Assembly (NCBI GenBank): GCA_045586595.1
Contig: JAZNAQ010000031.1
Coordinates: 42,445 to 106,444 of the forward strand
DNA from: SIG480 sp045586595
Lineage (GTDB): Bacteria > Bacillota > Clostridia > Oscillospirales > JAAYXM01
Direction of reading: 5' to 3'
DNA length: 64,000 nucleotides
In this document: positions 8,529 through 17,671 of the stretch, in pieces
Position numbering within the stretch: the first letter of the stretch is position 1
Layout of the letters: each line of letters begins with the position of its first letter
Translations under genes and position numbers: made by a program
The notes under the pieces: generated by a model
Database searches by the model: none
What the model was told of the DNA's origin: nothing
Seen by the model: only the letters and a program-made list of their open reading frames with translations

Positions 8529-10031
8529 TTACTCCTTCTCGGGCTTCATTGTGGGGAACAGCAGAACGTCACGGATTGCCGCGCTGTCGGTAAGGAGCAT
8601 CGTCATACGGTCAATACCGAACCCGATACCGCCTGTAGGAGGCATGCCTATCTCAAGGGCATTCAGGAAGTCTTCGTCGGTAGTATTTGCCTCATCATTT
8701 CCCTGCGAGAGCTGTTCTTCCTGGTCCTTAAAGCGCGCACGCTGGTCAATCGGGTCATTGAGCTCAGAATATGCATTAGCCATTTCCCAACCGTTCATAA
8801 AGAACTCAAAGCGTTCTACATAATCCGGGTCCTCCGGCTTTTTCTTGGTCAGCGGAGAAATCTCAATCGGGTGGTCCATAACAAATGTAGGCTGAATAAG
8901 ATGCTCCTCTACAAACTCTTCAAAGAAGAGGTTTAAGATGTCGCCTTTCTTATGCCTGTCCTCAAATTCGATATGCTTTTCCTTTGCAATCGCCTTTGCT
9001 TCTTCTGTAGTTTTAATCTCGTTAAAGTCAACACCGGAATATTTCTTAACGGCATCAACCATCGTTATTCTTTCAAACGGACGCCCGAGGTCCATTTCTA
9101 TTCCGTTGTAGACAATCTTTGTAGTTCCGAGAACTTCATTTGCAACATGACGATACATTTCCTCCGTGAGGTCCATCATGCCGTGATAGTCTGTATATGC
9201 CTGATAAAGCTCCATAAGAGTAAACTCCGGGTTGTGGCGCGTATCAAGGCCTTCATTTCTGAAAACTCTGCCTATTTCGTATACCTTTTCAAGGCCACCT
9301 ACAATAAGGCGCTTGAGCGGAAGTTCAAGCGAAATTCTAAGCTTAAAATCCTCATTGAGTGCGTTGAAATGTGTTTCAAACGGTCTTGCCGCCGCTCCGC
9401 CTGCATTTGCAACAAGCATCGGTGTTTCAACCTCCATAAAGCCGCGTGCATCAAGATAACGGCGAATGGAGCTTATAATCTTTGAACGCTTTATAAATGT
9501 ATCCTTAACCTCGGGGTTCATAATGAGGTCAACATATCTCTGACGATAACGGATATCGGTATTTGTAAGACCGTGGTACTTCTCCGGAAGTGGCTTTAAA
9601 GACTTTGAAAGAAGCTTTATTTCAGTAACATGGACTGAAATTTCGCCTCGGCGTGTGCGGAATACTGTACCTACTGCACCCACGATGTCACCGATATCAA
9701 ACTTCTTGAATTTCGCAAACGCCTCCTCGCCGATATCATTGATGCGGACATAGAGCTGCAGTTTGCCCTTTAAATCCTGAAGGTCGCAAAAGAATGCCTT
9801 GCCCATATCTCGGCGGCTCATCATGCGGCCTGCAAGGCTGACTGTGCTACCCTCCAGCTCATCAAAATTCTCAGTTATGTCGGTTGTATGATGAGTCCTG
9901 TCATATTTTACTATCTCAAACGGATTTTCGCCGTCATCCACGAGCTTTGCAAGCTTTTCGCGGCGTACGCGCAAAATCTCGTTTAAATCCTCAACCGGTG
10001 CCTCATTTACTCTTGTTTCTTCCGTAGCCAT
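8529..10031 (-). CDS. lysS: Lysyl-tRNA synthetase, class II
   Basis: This enzyme charges tRNA-Lys. It has an N-terminal OB-fold anticodon-binding domain (about residues 55-165, with VSLAGRMMSRRDMGKAFF) and the class II core with motif 1 (DARGFMEVETPML), motif 2 (RVFRNEGLDTRHNPEFTLME) and motif 3 (GIGFGIDRMTMLL). The length of 500 residues is normal. GGAGG precedes the ATG. It follows greA, a pairing common in Firmicutes. No T-box leader is present in the 74-base gap, only a GC-rich hairpin. Confidence 0.97.
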   Translation of the reverse strand: MATEETRVNEAPVEDLNEILRVRREKLAKLVDDGENPFEIVKYDRTHHTTDITENFDELEGSTVSLAGRMMSRRDMGKAFFCDLQDLKGKLQLYVRINDIGEEAFAKFKKFDIGDIVGAVGTVFRTRRGEISVHVTEIKLLSKSLKPLPEKYHGLTNTDIRYRQRYVDLIMNPEVKDTFIKRSKIISSIRRYLDARGFMEVETPMLVANAGGAAARPFETHFNALNEDFKLRISLELPLKRLIVGGLEKVYEIGRVFRNEGLDTRHNPEFTLMELYQAYTDYHGMMDLTEEMYRHVANEVLGTTKIVYNGIEMDLGRPFERITMVDAVKKYSGVDFNEIKTTEEAKAIAKEKHIEFEDRHKKGDILNLFFEEFVEEHLIQPTFVMDHPIEISPLTKKKPEDPDYVERFEFFMNGWEMANAYSELNDPIDQRARFKDQEEQLSQGNDEANTTDEDFLNALEIGMPPTGGIGFGIDRMTMLLTDSAAIRDVLLFPTMKPEKE

Positions 10032-10065
10032 TTAAAGTTCCTCCATTTTAGCTGATTTAAGTATG

Positions 10066-10100
10066 CCGGGGCTGAGTGCTAAGGCTGCGCTCTGCCCCGG
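10066..10100 (-). other. Hairpin between greA and lysS
   Basis: A perfect 7-bp arm pair (CCGGGGC / GCCCCGG) closes a 21-base interior. No U-run follows on the minus strand, so it is not a normal intrinsic terminator. It may adjust lysS relative to greA by pausing, RNA processing or stability. Confidence 0.55.
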
Positions 10101-10105
10101 TCAAA

Positions 10106-10576
10106 TTAGTTTCCTATCTCGACAATTTTATACTCAATAACTCCGCACGGGGCCTCGACATTTACTATGTCGCCTATCTTACTGCCCAAAAGCGCGCGGC
10201 CAAAGGGCGACTCATCAGAAATGCGGCCTTTATACGGGTCTGCCTCCTGAGATCCGACAATCCAATACTCCTCCTCGGAGCCGTCGGACACATCGCATAC
10301 TTTTACATGTGAGCCGGTATGCACCTCGTCGGTGTTTGCAGAAAACTCTATAATCTCTGCATTTGCAATTATGTTTTCAATCTCTGCCTTGCGCGAAAAG
10401 AGCTTGCCTTGCTCGTTTTTCGCCTCGTCATATTCGCTGTTTTCGGAAAGGTCGCCAAATGAGCGTGCTTCTTTAATAAGGTCTGCCACCTCTTTCTCTC
10501 GCACGTTCTTCAGATAATCGAGCTCATCGCGGAGCTCCTGTAGTCGCTCTTTTGTAAGCTTGAATGTCTTTGCCAT
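10106..10576 (-). CDS. greA: Transcription elongation factor GreA
   Basis: GreA stimulates RNA cleavage by backtracked RNA polymerase. An N-terminal antiparallel coiled coil (about residues 5-75) carries the acidic tip DLSENSEYDEAK. The C-terminal FKBP-like domain ends with SPFGRALLGSKIGD and GVIEYKIVEI. The length of 156 residues is standard. A GAGGGAG site supports the ATG. It is the first gene after a clear promoter and probably heads the leftward run toward plsX. Confidence 0.97.
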   Translation of the reverse strand: MAKTFKLTKERLQELRDELDYLKNVREKEVADLIKEARSFGDLSENSEYDEAKNEQGKLFSRKAEIENIIANAEIIEFSANTDEVHTGSHVKVCDVSDGSEEEYWIVGSQEADPYKGRISDESPFGRALLGSKIGDIVNVEAPCGVIEYKIVEIGN

Positions 10577-10626
10577 TTTTACTCCCTCATTTTCCTATTA
10601 TATTTTTAACTGATTTTCTGTTCTCT

Positions 10627-10655
10627 ACTATATAAATAAAAAATTACGATTACAA
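10627..10655 (-). promoter_or_regulatory. Sigma-A-type promoter of greA
   Basis: On the minus strand, TTGTAA and TATAGT are separated by 17 bases. The predicted transcript start is about 45 bases before the greA ATG. Confidence 0.7.
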
Positions 10656-10704
10656 TGTATCATATTATAGATACCTTATTTCAAATTGTCAAGTAAAAGG
10701 TTTG

Positions 10705-11394
10705 TTAATTTTGAATTTTAATTTCGACTTTTATCTCTTTTTTCTGTAAAAAACCGCTTTTTTTCAGTATCAAAGCAAGCGGCTCAATGATTTTTTCCGG
10801 AAGTGAATTGAGAAGCTCATCTGATAGCTTTATTCTAAAATCCGCCAAATCCGCCTGACATTGGCCGTAATGCAAAAAAGCCTGCCCGTTACACATACAC
10901 AGCTCGGGTATTCCCTCGGGCGCGTCCTGCCTTATGCTCACGCCCGTTTGTTCGGCTATTTCCTCTGCTATTTCACAAAACGCATTGTTTTTCACATACA
11001 CACATCGGCAGACAGAAAGAAGACGCTTCGCCGCCTCAACCACGTTTGAAAAGCTCCCGCCCGTAATGACAAATTCATTGGGCGCATTGTGTTTTTCTGC
11101 AAAAAGAAGCGCCATATCCCCACACATTTCCATAAGAAGCGGGTTCCCGTCGATCACCGCAGTTATCCCGAAACTGCCAAGCGCCTCAAGCCCCGCTTCA
11201 GCAGCGCAAACAGTTATCCCTATTTCAGAAAATATTTTTGCGCACTTTCTTATACGGCGCAGAAAACGCCTTTTTGAGTATGTTTTCTTTATCTCCGCCA
11301 TGTATATCTCAACTGCGCGAAATTCGCCGATTTTGGCAATTTCAAGCGCACAGCGTGCGTTCTTTTCCCTTTCGCAGACAACACCTATCCGCAA
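10705..11394 (-). CDS. Protein of unknown function (229 residues)
   Basis: I do not recognise this protein. It is read from a TTG at 11394 with a perfect AGGAGG six bases upstream; the longer frame to 11454 lacks such a site. The first part (MRIGVVCEREKNARCALEIAK) looks like a beta-alpha opening. Mid-protein ELV-type strands and EFVITGGSFSNVVEAAKRLLSVC suggest an alpha/beta Rossmann-like layout, but no catalytic motif stands out. It is rich in Cys (about 10). It is isolated: a strong terminator lies upstream, and greA is not connected to it. Homologue searching with structure prediction would decide its fold. Confidence 0.75.
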   Translation of the reverse strand: MRIGVVCEREKNARCALEIAKIGEFRAVEIYMAEIKKTYSKRRFLRRIRKCAKIFSEIGITVCAAEAGLEALGSFGITAVIDGNPLLMEMCGDMALLFAEKHNAPNEFVITGGSFSNVVEAAKRLLSVCRCVYVKNNAFCEIAEEIAEQTGVSIRQDAPEGIPELCMCNGQAFLHYGQCQADLADFRIKLSDELLNSLPEKIIEPLALILKKSGFLQKKEIKVEIKIQN

Positions 11395-11452
11395 GACACA
11401 CCTCCTCTCATTCCTAATGATATAATATTTACTTTTTGACGATATATTACAC

Positions 11453-11490
11453 AAAACTCGGACGAAGTGTGATAATACACTTCGTCCGAG
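11453..11490 (-). terminator. Intrinsic terminator after the CtpA-like protease gene
   Basis: A perfect 14-bp stem (CTCGGACGAAGTGT and its complement) has a 6-base loop, followed on the minus strand by TTTTGTGT. It ends the FtsE-FtsX-M23-S41 unit. Confidence 0.88.
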
Positions 11491-11497
11491 AAAAACC

Positions 11498-12712
11498 CTA
11501 CTGCTGCGGCGCAGCTATTCTTTCATTTACAGCAGCAATCGCCGCCTGAAGCTGCCTGTCCTGTTCGTCGGTAAGAAGATAGAAGTTTTTTTCTTCTTCT
11601 GCTGTCAACTCAACAACTCTGTCTGGCTTTATACCTCCGGTATCTTGCAGGCTCTCTCCGCGTCCTGTGTAATATTTACTTACCGAGAGAATAAGACCTG
11701 AGCCGTCCTTAAGCTGGATTTGGCTCTGAGCAAGCCCCTTGCCCGTCGTTGCCTCACCAACTATCTCCGCTTTGTCCTGCTCCTGAAGCGCCGCCGCAAA
11801 AAACTCAGCCGCGCTTATCGAGTATTTGTTTGTAATTACAGCCATCGGCAAACCAAGCTCATTTGCGTCCGAGTAGTGGGTAGTTGCTTTGCCCTTCTTA
11901 TCCTCTTCTTTTATTATAATACCTTCGGGAAGAAGCGGGTCAAGGGTGTTTACCATAACCTGAAGAAGCCCTCCGGGGTTATTTCGCACGTCAAATATAA
12001 TACCTGAAACATTCGCCTTTGTGAGATTTGATATTGCACTTGCAACGTCCTTATCAACGTTAGCTTCAAAGCTTGATATTTTTATATAACCGATATTTCC
12101 GTCAAGAATTCGTGCTTTTACGTTCTGTACATCAAGCTCACGGCGCGTTATACTCAAGCTTATCGGATTGGCAACCCCTTCACGCTCTATAACAAGTGAT
12201 ACCGGAGTCCCGACAGCACCGGTAATTTTCTTTATCGCCGCGTCGTAACCGATCTCCGATACCGACTCGCCGTCTACAGTTGTTATACGGTCAAAAGGCT
12301 GGATTTTGGCATATTCGGCAGGGGATCCCTCAAATACATCAAGAACAAGCACTGCCTGCGCATCTGTATCATATGACGCATTCACGCCGATACCTACAAT
12401 TTTGCTGTTTGTAGAATTTACGACAGATGCAAACTGCTCTGCAGTAAGGTAATATGACCATTGGTCACCAAGCATGGCAACCATTCCGTAAATCGCGCCA
12501 TCGTTTATTGTCTTCTCGTCATATTCATTTACATAGTATTTATCAATATACCCGCGCACCTCGGCGATTTTGGCGTATTCGGCCTCGCGCTCAGAAAGAC
12601 CCGCAAGCTTTGCATTATACTCACGCTCAGATGCATAAAGCGTAATACAGTATGTAAGTGCCGCAGTAAGCAGCATCAGCGCAACTGTGGTCATTACATG
12701 TTTCTTTCTCAT
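11498..12712 (-). CDS. CtpA-like S41 carboxyl-terminal processing protease
   Basis: This is an extracytoplasmic serine protease anchored by an N-terminal helix (about residues 7-27). A PDZ domain follows (about 105-190, GIGVNASYDTDAQAV), then the S41 core with FDVRNNPGGLL, the nucleophile Ser in YSISAAEFF and the catalytic Lys in TTGKGLAQS. It ends soon after in a Gln-rich tail. AGGAGG supports the ATG. It lies directly downstream of ftsE, ftsX and an M23 peptidase gene. CtpA proteases activate or degrade wall hydrolases, so a role in trimming the M23 partner is a reasonable inference. Confidence 0.93.
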   Translation of the reverse strand: MRKKHVMTTVALMLLTAALTYCITLYASEREYNAKLAGLSEREAEYAKIAEVRGYIDKYYVNEYDEKTINDGAIYGMVAMLGDQWSYYLTAEQFASVVNSTNSKIVGIGVNASYDTDAQAVLVLDVFEGSPAEYAKIQPFDRITTVDGESVSEIGYDAAIKKITGAVGTPVSLVIEREGVANPISLSITRRELDVQNVKARILDGNIGYIKISSFEANVDKDVASAISNLTKANVSGIIFDVRNNPGGLLQVMVNTLDPLLPEGIIIKEEDKKGKATTHYSDANELGLPMAVITNKYSISAAEFFAAALQEQDKAEIVGEATTGKGLAQSQIQLKDGSGLILSVSKYYTGRGESLQDTGGIKPDRVVELTAEEEKNFYLLTDEQDRQLQAAIAAVNERIAAPQQ

Positions 12713-12749
12713 ATGCTGCCTCCTCTGACACCTTTGATCTGAAAAATAG

Positions 12750-13931
12750 CTATGACTTGTTAAAATAATTCATCGGGTTTGTGTGCTTGCCGTTTATAAG
12801 AATCTCAAAGTGAAGATGCGGGCCTGTTGAGTAGCCTGTTGAACCGACTAGGCCTATAACATCGCCCTTTGTTACGGTCGCTCCCTTGGTTGTCTTAATC
12901 TTGCTCATATGAGCATATAGCGTAGACTTACCGCCGCCATGGTCAATAACTACATAGTTGCCGTAGCCCTTGCTCGACCACCCTGCAACAACAACCTTTC
13001 CGCTGTTTGCCGCATAGATGTTACTACCCATGCTTGCGCCGATATCAATACCGGTATGCATGGAGGTTTTCTTTGTAATCGGGTCTTTTCTGGTCCCGTA
13101 TCGCGATGTAATTCTCGTTGCCTGAGTCGGCCAGCGGAACTCACCGCCTACATATGTTGATGAACTCGAGTTTGAAAGAAGCTTCTGTAGCGATGCACGA
13201 GCTGCATCCATAGCTCTTTCCGCCTCGTTAAACGCTCTCTCATATTCAGCAGCTTCTGAATTGAGTGATTTAATGAGCGAGTTTGCCTGATTATACTGTG
13301 TCTTAAGCGAATTCTGCTTTGAAACGAGGTTTTTCTTCGCTGTTGTTTGCTCAGCGCGTGCCGAATCAATGCTTGCCTTTTTTTCTTCAATGGCCGCACG
13401 CGTATCTGCGAGCTCACGCATAAGCTGTTTGTCGCCCTCGACAACACTGCCTATAATTTCTGTACGCGTAAGCATATCTGAGAAGCTGTCGGCAGAAAGG
13501 ATTATACCCAGCATGGAGGCCGTCCCTTCCTCTTCCATGATTCTTACTCGTGCGAGAAAATCGTCATACTGCTTTTGTTCCTTAGCCTGTGCCGCAGTAA
13601 GCTCTGCCGTAACCGTTGCTACCTGTACATCGAGCGCCGCAATAAGCCGATTTATGGTGTCAACCTCTTGCTCGGTTACATCTATCTGCTGGTCGAGAGC
13701 TGCTTTTTTTGTCATTGTCGACTGTTTTTTTGACTCTATCGCACGCAACTCTTTCTTTATCTTTTCCTGTTGGTTTGCAAGGTTTGAGAGCTTGCTGTTT
13801 AGGCTCGAAACCGTTTCTGCCGCACCTGCGTGTGTATTTATTACAATCTCCGCCACAAATGCGAACACAAGAGAAAATGCGAGAATCCCTGCAATAATAG
13901 CCGAAACTACGCGTACCTTTTTCGTGCTCAT
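12750..13931 (-). CDS. EnvC-like M23 peptidase with N-terminal coiled coil
   Basis: This is a secreted or membrane-anchored murein hydrolase factor. It has an N-terminal hydrophobic segment (about residues 9-30), a long coiled coil (about 40-255, rich in Lys, Gln, Glu and Ala) and a C-terminal LytM/M23 domain. The zinc ligands are present: HTGID, and HLHFE near the end. It is therefore predicted to be an active endopeptidase, unlike the degenerate EnvC of E. coli. It sits immediately after ftsEX. In other bacteria FtsEX recruits and activates such coiled-coil hydrolases at the septum, and this gene order fits that model. Confidence 0.93.
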   Translation of the reverse strand: MSTKKVRVVSAIIAGILAFSLVFAFVAEIVINTHAGAAETVSSLNSKLSNLANQQEKIKKELRAIESKKQSTMTKKAALDQQIDVTEQEVDTINRLIAALDVQVATVTAELTAAQAKEQKQYDDFLARVRIMEEEGTASMLGIILSADSFSDMLTRTEIIGSVVEGDKQLMRELADTRAAIEEKKASIDSARAEQTTAKKNLVSKQNSLKTQYNQANSLIKSLNSEAAEYERAFNEAERAMDAARASLQKLLSNSSSSTYVGGEFRWPTQATRITSRYGTRKDPITKKTSMHTGIDIGASMGSNIYAANSGKVVVAGWSSKGYGNYVVIDHGGGKSTLYAHMSKIKTTKGATVTKGDVIGLVGSTGYSTGPHLHFEILINGKHTNPMNYFNKS

Positions 13932-13968
13932 GTGGGGTAAGCCCTCCTTAAATGATTATATCCAAAGT

Positions 13969-14856
13969 TTAAACTTTTAAGAATTTCCTGAGTGTTATCG
14001 CGCTTCCCGCGCCGCCTACCAGAATACCTACGCCATAGAACATTGCAAGAATATACCAAACGGTATCCCCAAAAGAAACAGCAGCTATAAAGCTTATCGA
14101 CGAAAGCGCACTCGCCACAACATATTCATACACGCCCCATTGCAAAAGCATGGCAAGAGTCGCTCCTGCAATGCCGATGAGCAAGCCCTCTATCACAAAC
14201 GGAATTCGCACAAAACCGTTTGTAGCACCTATCATCTTCATTATGGCAATCTCTTCACGACGGTTGAACATCGTAAGGTTTACGGTGTTTGAAATTATGA
14301 ATACCGACACAAGAATGAGAATGGTGATAAGTACTGCACATATAACTGTTGTGACATCTCTTACCTGAATTATCTTATCTGAAATATCACTTCGCGCACT
14401 GACTTTTGCAATCCCCTCGACCTGGCCCAGCGCATCAGCTGCCGCCTGCGTGTCATGGATGCTTCGCAAGGTTACGGTATATCTGTCACGCAGAGGGTTT
14501 CGCTCCTCAAGCCCATCGAGAATTCCGCTTTCATCGCCGAAATCTTCTTTAAACTTTTCAAGCGCTTCGGTTTTTGTCATATACTCAGCAGAGGCAATTT
14601 CAGGTATTGCTAGAATATCGCTCTTAATCGCGCGTGCTGCTTCTTCTGAAAGAGTTTCGTCCACATAAGCGACGACCTCGTTCTTGTTTTCAATATCCTC
14701 AAGAAGCTTGTCTATATTTACCGCAACAAGCGAGAAACTCCCCATAAGGAGCAGGCAGGCGGTGATAACGCTCATCGCCGCAACGCTCATCAATCTATGA
14801 GAAAATATGCTCGAGATTCCCTCTCGCAGAAAATATGTAAAGTTATAAAGTTTCAT
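13969..14856 (-). CDS. ftsX: Cell-division permease-like protein FtsX
   Basis: This is the membrane partner of FtsE. It has four predicted helices: one near residues 20-48, then three after residue 165. An extracellular domain lies between helices 1 and 2 (about 50-165), which in homologues contacts peptidoglycan hydrolases. The charged block FNRREEIAIMKMIGATNGFVRIPFVIEG is the family signature. The length of 295 residues is normal. Its start overlaps the end of ftsE by 14 bases, the usual coupled arrangement. Confidence 0.95.
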   Translation of the reverse strand: MKLYNFTYFLREGISSIFSHRLMSVAAMSVITACLLLMGSFSLVAVNIDKLLEDIENKNEVVAYVDETLSEEAARAIKSDILAIPEIASAEYMTKTEALEKFKEDFGDESGILDGLEERNPLRDRYTVTLRSIHDTQAAADALGQVEGIAKVSARSDISDKIIQVRDVTTVICAVLITILILVSVFIISNTVNLTMFNRREEIAIMKMIGATNGFVRIPFVIEGLLIGIAGATLAMLLQWGVYEYVVASALSSISFIAAVSFGDTVWYILAMFYGVGILVGGAGSAITLRKFLKV

Positions 14857-15532
14857 TTTGGTAGTACCCGCCTGTTCTGTCGCTGATAATGCGACCGCTG
14901 TCTATAGCGATTACTCGCTTTGAAAACTCATTTACAAGTTCGCGCTCATGCGTTACAACGAGCACTGTTGTGCCAAGCTCATTTATCTTTTCGAGCAGGC
15001 TCATTATCTCAATAGACATCTTCGGGTCGAGGTTTCCCGTTGGCTCGTCTGCAATTATCATACTCGGGTTATTTACAAGCGCGCGCGCAACCGCAACCCT
15101 CTGGCGTTCACCGCCCGAAAGCTCATTCGGGAACGATTTCATCTTGTGCTCAAGGCCAACAAGCTGAAGAACGTATGGCACGCGTTTTTTAATAATACGC
15201 GGCGATGCGCCTACTGCACGCATTGCAAACGCTACGTTTTCATACACGGTCTTTTTATCTATGAGCCTGAAGTCCTGAAATACAACGCCTACGGTACGGC
15301 GAAGCTCAGGCACCTTTGACGACTTCAATCTGTTTAAGTTGAACCCGTTTACTATACCTCTGCCCGAGGTCATCTTAACCTCGCTTGTAAGTATCTTCAC
15401 TATTGTTGATTTACCCGATGCTGAAGAGCCGACAAGAAATACAAACTCCCCGTCGTCTATTTTTAAATTTATACCCGACAGAGCAGGTGTTCCGTTCTCG
15501 TACACCTTGCAAACATCGAGAAGCCTAACCAT
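14843..15532 (-). CDS. ftsE: Cell-division ATP-binding protein FtsE
   Basis: This is the ABC ATPase that drives FtsX. Walker A is GSSASGKST, the Q-loop region is VGVVFQDFRLIDKKTVYENV, the signature is LSGGERQR and Walker B is MIIADEPTGNLDP, followed by the switch His in VVTHE. It has 229 residues from the ATG at 15532. An in-frame GTG three codons earlier is possible but lies only two bases after the AAAGG site. Confidence 0.96.
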   Translation of the reverse strand: MVRLLDVCKVYENGTPALSGINLKIDDGEFVFLVGSSASGKSTIVKILTSEVKMTSGRGIVNGFNLNRLKSSKVPELRRTVGVVFQDFRLIDKKTVYENVAFAMRAVGASPRIIKKRVPYVLQLVGLEHKMKSFPNELSGGERQRVAVARALVNNPSMIIADEPTGNLDPKMSIEIMSLLEKINELGTTVLVVTHERELVNEFSKRVIAIDSGRIISDRTGGYYQNETL

Positions 15533-15578
15533 TATCCCCACATTCCTTTCACAAAAGCAGCTATGGGCACAGCATCTT

Positions 15579-16670
15579 TTAGAATGCTGAGCCCTGGATT
15601 GATAAGTATTTTTTTACCATAAGGGCGACCTTAAATATTATTGCGTGGTCAAATTCTCTAAGGTCAAGTCCCGTGATTTTTTTGATTTTCTCAAGTCGAT
15701 AAACAAGTGTGTTTCTGTGAACAAACAAGTTTCGCGATGTCTCAGAAACATTCAAGTTGTTCTCAAAGAATTTCTGTATCGTCATAAGTGTTTCAGAATC
15801 AAGCGAGTCGAGAGAATTATCCTTGAACACTTCAGAGAGAAACATCTCACAAAGCGTTGTCGGAAGCTGATATATAAGCCTGCCGATGCCGAGGTTTTCA
15901 TAGCTCATAACATCGCGTTCAGTATCGAACATCTTCCCGACATTGATTGCCGACTGTGCCTCTTTATATGAACCCGCAAGGTCCTTCAGAGTGAGAGCAA
16001 CCGTGCCTATGCCTATTTCGGTTATTGTAAGAAGCTCTGCTTTGAGCGTATCTCGTATACTCTCAGCAACCTTTATAAACTGCTTGGTGTCAGCGTTTTT
16101 TGAAGTTTCACAAACTACCGCAAGCTCTGTCTCGCTGATGCTTATAACAAAATCTTTCATCTTATCGGGGAACATATTTGAAACAATGTCAATCGCAGCT
16201 GTATCACAGTGCTCTACCTGGCGAATGAGGTATACAACATGCGGAACATCCTGCGGCATGCGGAGCTCGCTTGCCTTCATATAGATGTCTCCCGAGAGGA
16301 TGTTGTCGAGAATTATATTCTTTATAAACGTTGCCCGGTCGTGCTTTTCGTCATAGTACTTTTTGGCATTACCCACCGCAAGCGCCGCCATAACAGCAAG
16401 ACTCCTTGCGTATTCGTCCTCACCGGAGACAAATACGACATACTCAAAACGTGCTCCGGGAGTGGCAACAGGTTTGTATGTATATCCGTCCCGGACCATA
16501 TATGAGCCTATCATCTCCTCCAGCGCGCCGAGAGCGTCGTCACGAAGCGTCCCCTTAAGGCTTTGGTCTGTACACGCGACAACCTCGCCCGTAACATTCA
16601 TAACGCCGACAGTTCTGTCGGTAGCCTCTTTCATCTGAAGTATAGTATTTTGAAGCATTCTCCAAGCCAT
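15579..16670 (-). CDS. CdaR/PucR-family transcriptional regulator
   Basis: This is a DNA-binding regulator with a C-terminal PucR helix-turn-helix (last 60 residues, LNVSETSRNLFVHRNTLVYRLEKIKKITG) and a preceding GGDEF-like CdaR domain. The N-terminal part (about 1-130) resembles a small-molecule sensing region without a clear ligand motif. It is the first gene of the leftward unit leading to ftsE-ftsX, 46 bases before ftsE. Whether it controls those genes or is only co-transcribed is not shown. Confidence 0.88.
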   Translation of the reverse strand: MAWRMLQNTILQMKEATDRTVGVMNVTGEVVACTDQSLKGTLRDDALGALEEMIGSYMVRDGYTYKPVATPGARFEYVVFVSGEDEYARSLAVMAALAVGNAKKYYDEKHDRATFIKNIILDNILSGDIYMKASELRMPQDVPHVVYLIRQVEHCDTAAIDIVSNMFPDKMKDFVISISETELAVVCETSKNADTKQFIKVAESIRDTLKAELLTITEIGIGTVALTLKDLAGSYKEAQSAINVGKMFDTERDVMSYENLGIGRLIYQLPTTLCEMFLSEVFKDNSLDSLDSETLMTIQKFFENNLNVSETSRNLFVHRNTLVYRLEKIKKITGLDLREFDHAIIFKVALMVKKYLSIQGSAF

Positions 16671-16718
16671 ATGTCTAACCCATCCCTTAATATGTTACAT
16701 CAAATCACACTATGTCGT

Positions 16719-16746
16719 ATTATATTGTACCAAATAACATAGTCAA
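16719..16746 (-). promoter_or_regulatory. Promoter of the CdaR-type regulator and ftsEX unit
   Basis: On the minus strand, TTGACT and TATAAT are spaced by 16 bases, about 45 bases before the ATG. Confidence 0.75.
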
Positions 16747-16772
16747 AATCAATGAATTTTCTGTAAAAATAT

Positions 16773-17669
16773 CTAAAAATGTCTTTGTGATTCTCTCTTT
16801 GCAAGGTCAACGTCACGCGCTATCTGCTCACGGAGTTCTTCAACACTTCCAAAACGTCTTTCCGGACGAATAAACTTCAGAAATTCGGTTTTTATGGTTT
16901 TTCCGTAGAGGTCACCCTCAAAACCAAAAATATTGGTTTCGGCACGCACCGCTCCGGATTTTGAAACGGTAGGGCAAACGCCCACATTTGTTACACCGAA
17001 GAAAACCCGGCCCTCTGCCGTGATCCGTGAAAGATATACACCATACTGCGGCTGCTGTATATCTTCGGGGATTATCTGATTTATCGTCGGAAACCCTATT
17101 TGTCCCCCGAGTTCTTTTCCGTGAACAACCTCGGATATTATACAGTGATAGTGTCCAAGAAGAGTCGATGCTCTCTCCACATTGCCTGCCGAAATAAGTT
17201 CGCGTATAGCCGACGAACTTACCGTAACCCCGTCAACCTTTACCTCGTCAATAATATCACACCCAACGCCTCTGTTCTCACAAAGTTTCACAAGGAGCAT
17301 TGCATCGCCTGCACCGCCTGCGCCAAATCGAAAATCAAAGCCTGCTACAACATGACATGCGTCCAGCTCAGATATTATAATTTTATCAAAAAACTCCTCG
17401 CAGGAAAGACTTGAATACTCTCTTGTAAACTCTCTCACTATCACATCATTTATTCCGTAAAGGCGGGACATGAATTCACATCTCTCATCTGTCGTGTTTA
17501 AAAGCTTTACGGGTGTTTTTCCGATCACCTTAAACGGATGCTGTGAATAAGTAAGCACGGACGCCGAGCATCCGAGCTTCGCGGCGACCTCTGTTGTTCT
17601 TTTAAGCAATGCTCCATGCCCTATATGAACTCCGTCAAAAAAGCCGAGTGCGATAACTCTTTTCTTCAT
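16773..17669 (-). CDS. ribF: Bifunctional riboflavin kinase / FAD synthetase
   Basis: RibF converts riboflavin to FMN and then FAD. The N-terminal nucleotidyltransferase domain has the GFFDGVHIGHGALL motif (HxGH type) and the ISSTxxR equivalent VSSSAIRELI. The C-terminal flavokinase domain (about residues 175-295) begins at LGGQIGFPTINQI and includes GVYLSRI and FFGVTNVGVCPTV. The length of 298 residues is normal. GAGGTG precedes the ATG, 2 bases after truB. This is the last gene of the rimP-ribF operon. Confidence 0.96.
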   Translation of the reverse strand: MKKRVIALGFFDGVHIGHGALLKRTTEVAAKLGCSASVLTYSQHPFKVIGKTPVKLLNTTDERCEFMSRLYGINDVIVREFTREYSSLSCEEFFDKIIISELDACHVVAGFDFRFGAGGAGDAMLLVKLCENRGVGCDIIDEVKVDGVTVSSSAIRELISAGNVERASTLLGHYHCIISEVVHGKELGGQIGFPTINQIIPEDIQQPQYGVYLSRITAEGRVFFGVTNVGVCPTVSKSGAVRAETNIFGFEGDLYGKTIKTEFLKFIRPERRFGSVEELREQIARDVDLAKRESQRHF

Positions 17670-17671
17670 GT

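Noticed and set aside
10031..10106. Lysine T-box or L-box riboswitch before lysS
   Set aside because: The 74-base gap is too short, and the specifier loop and antiterminator motifs are absent.
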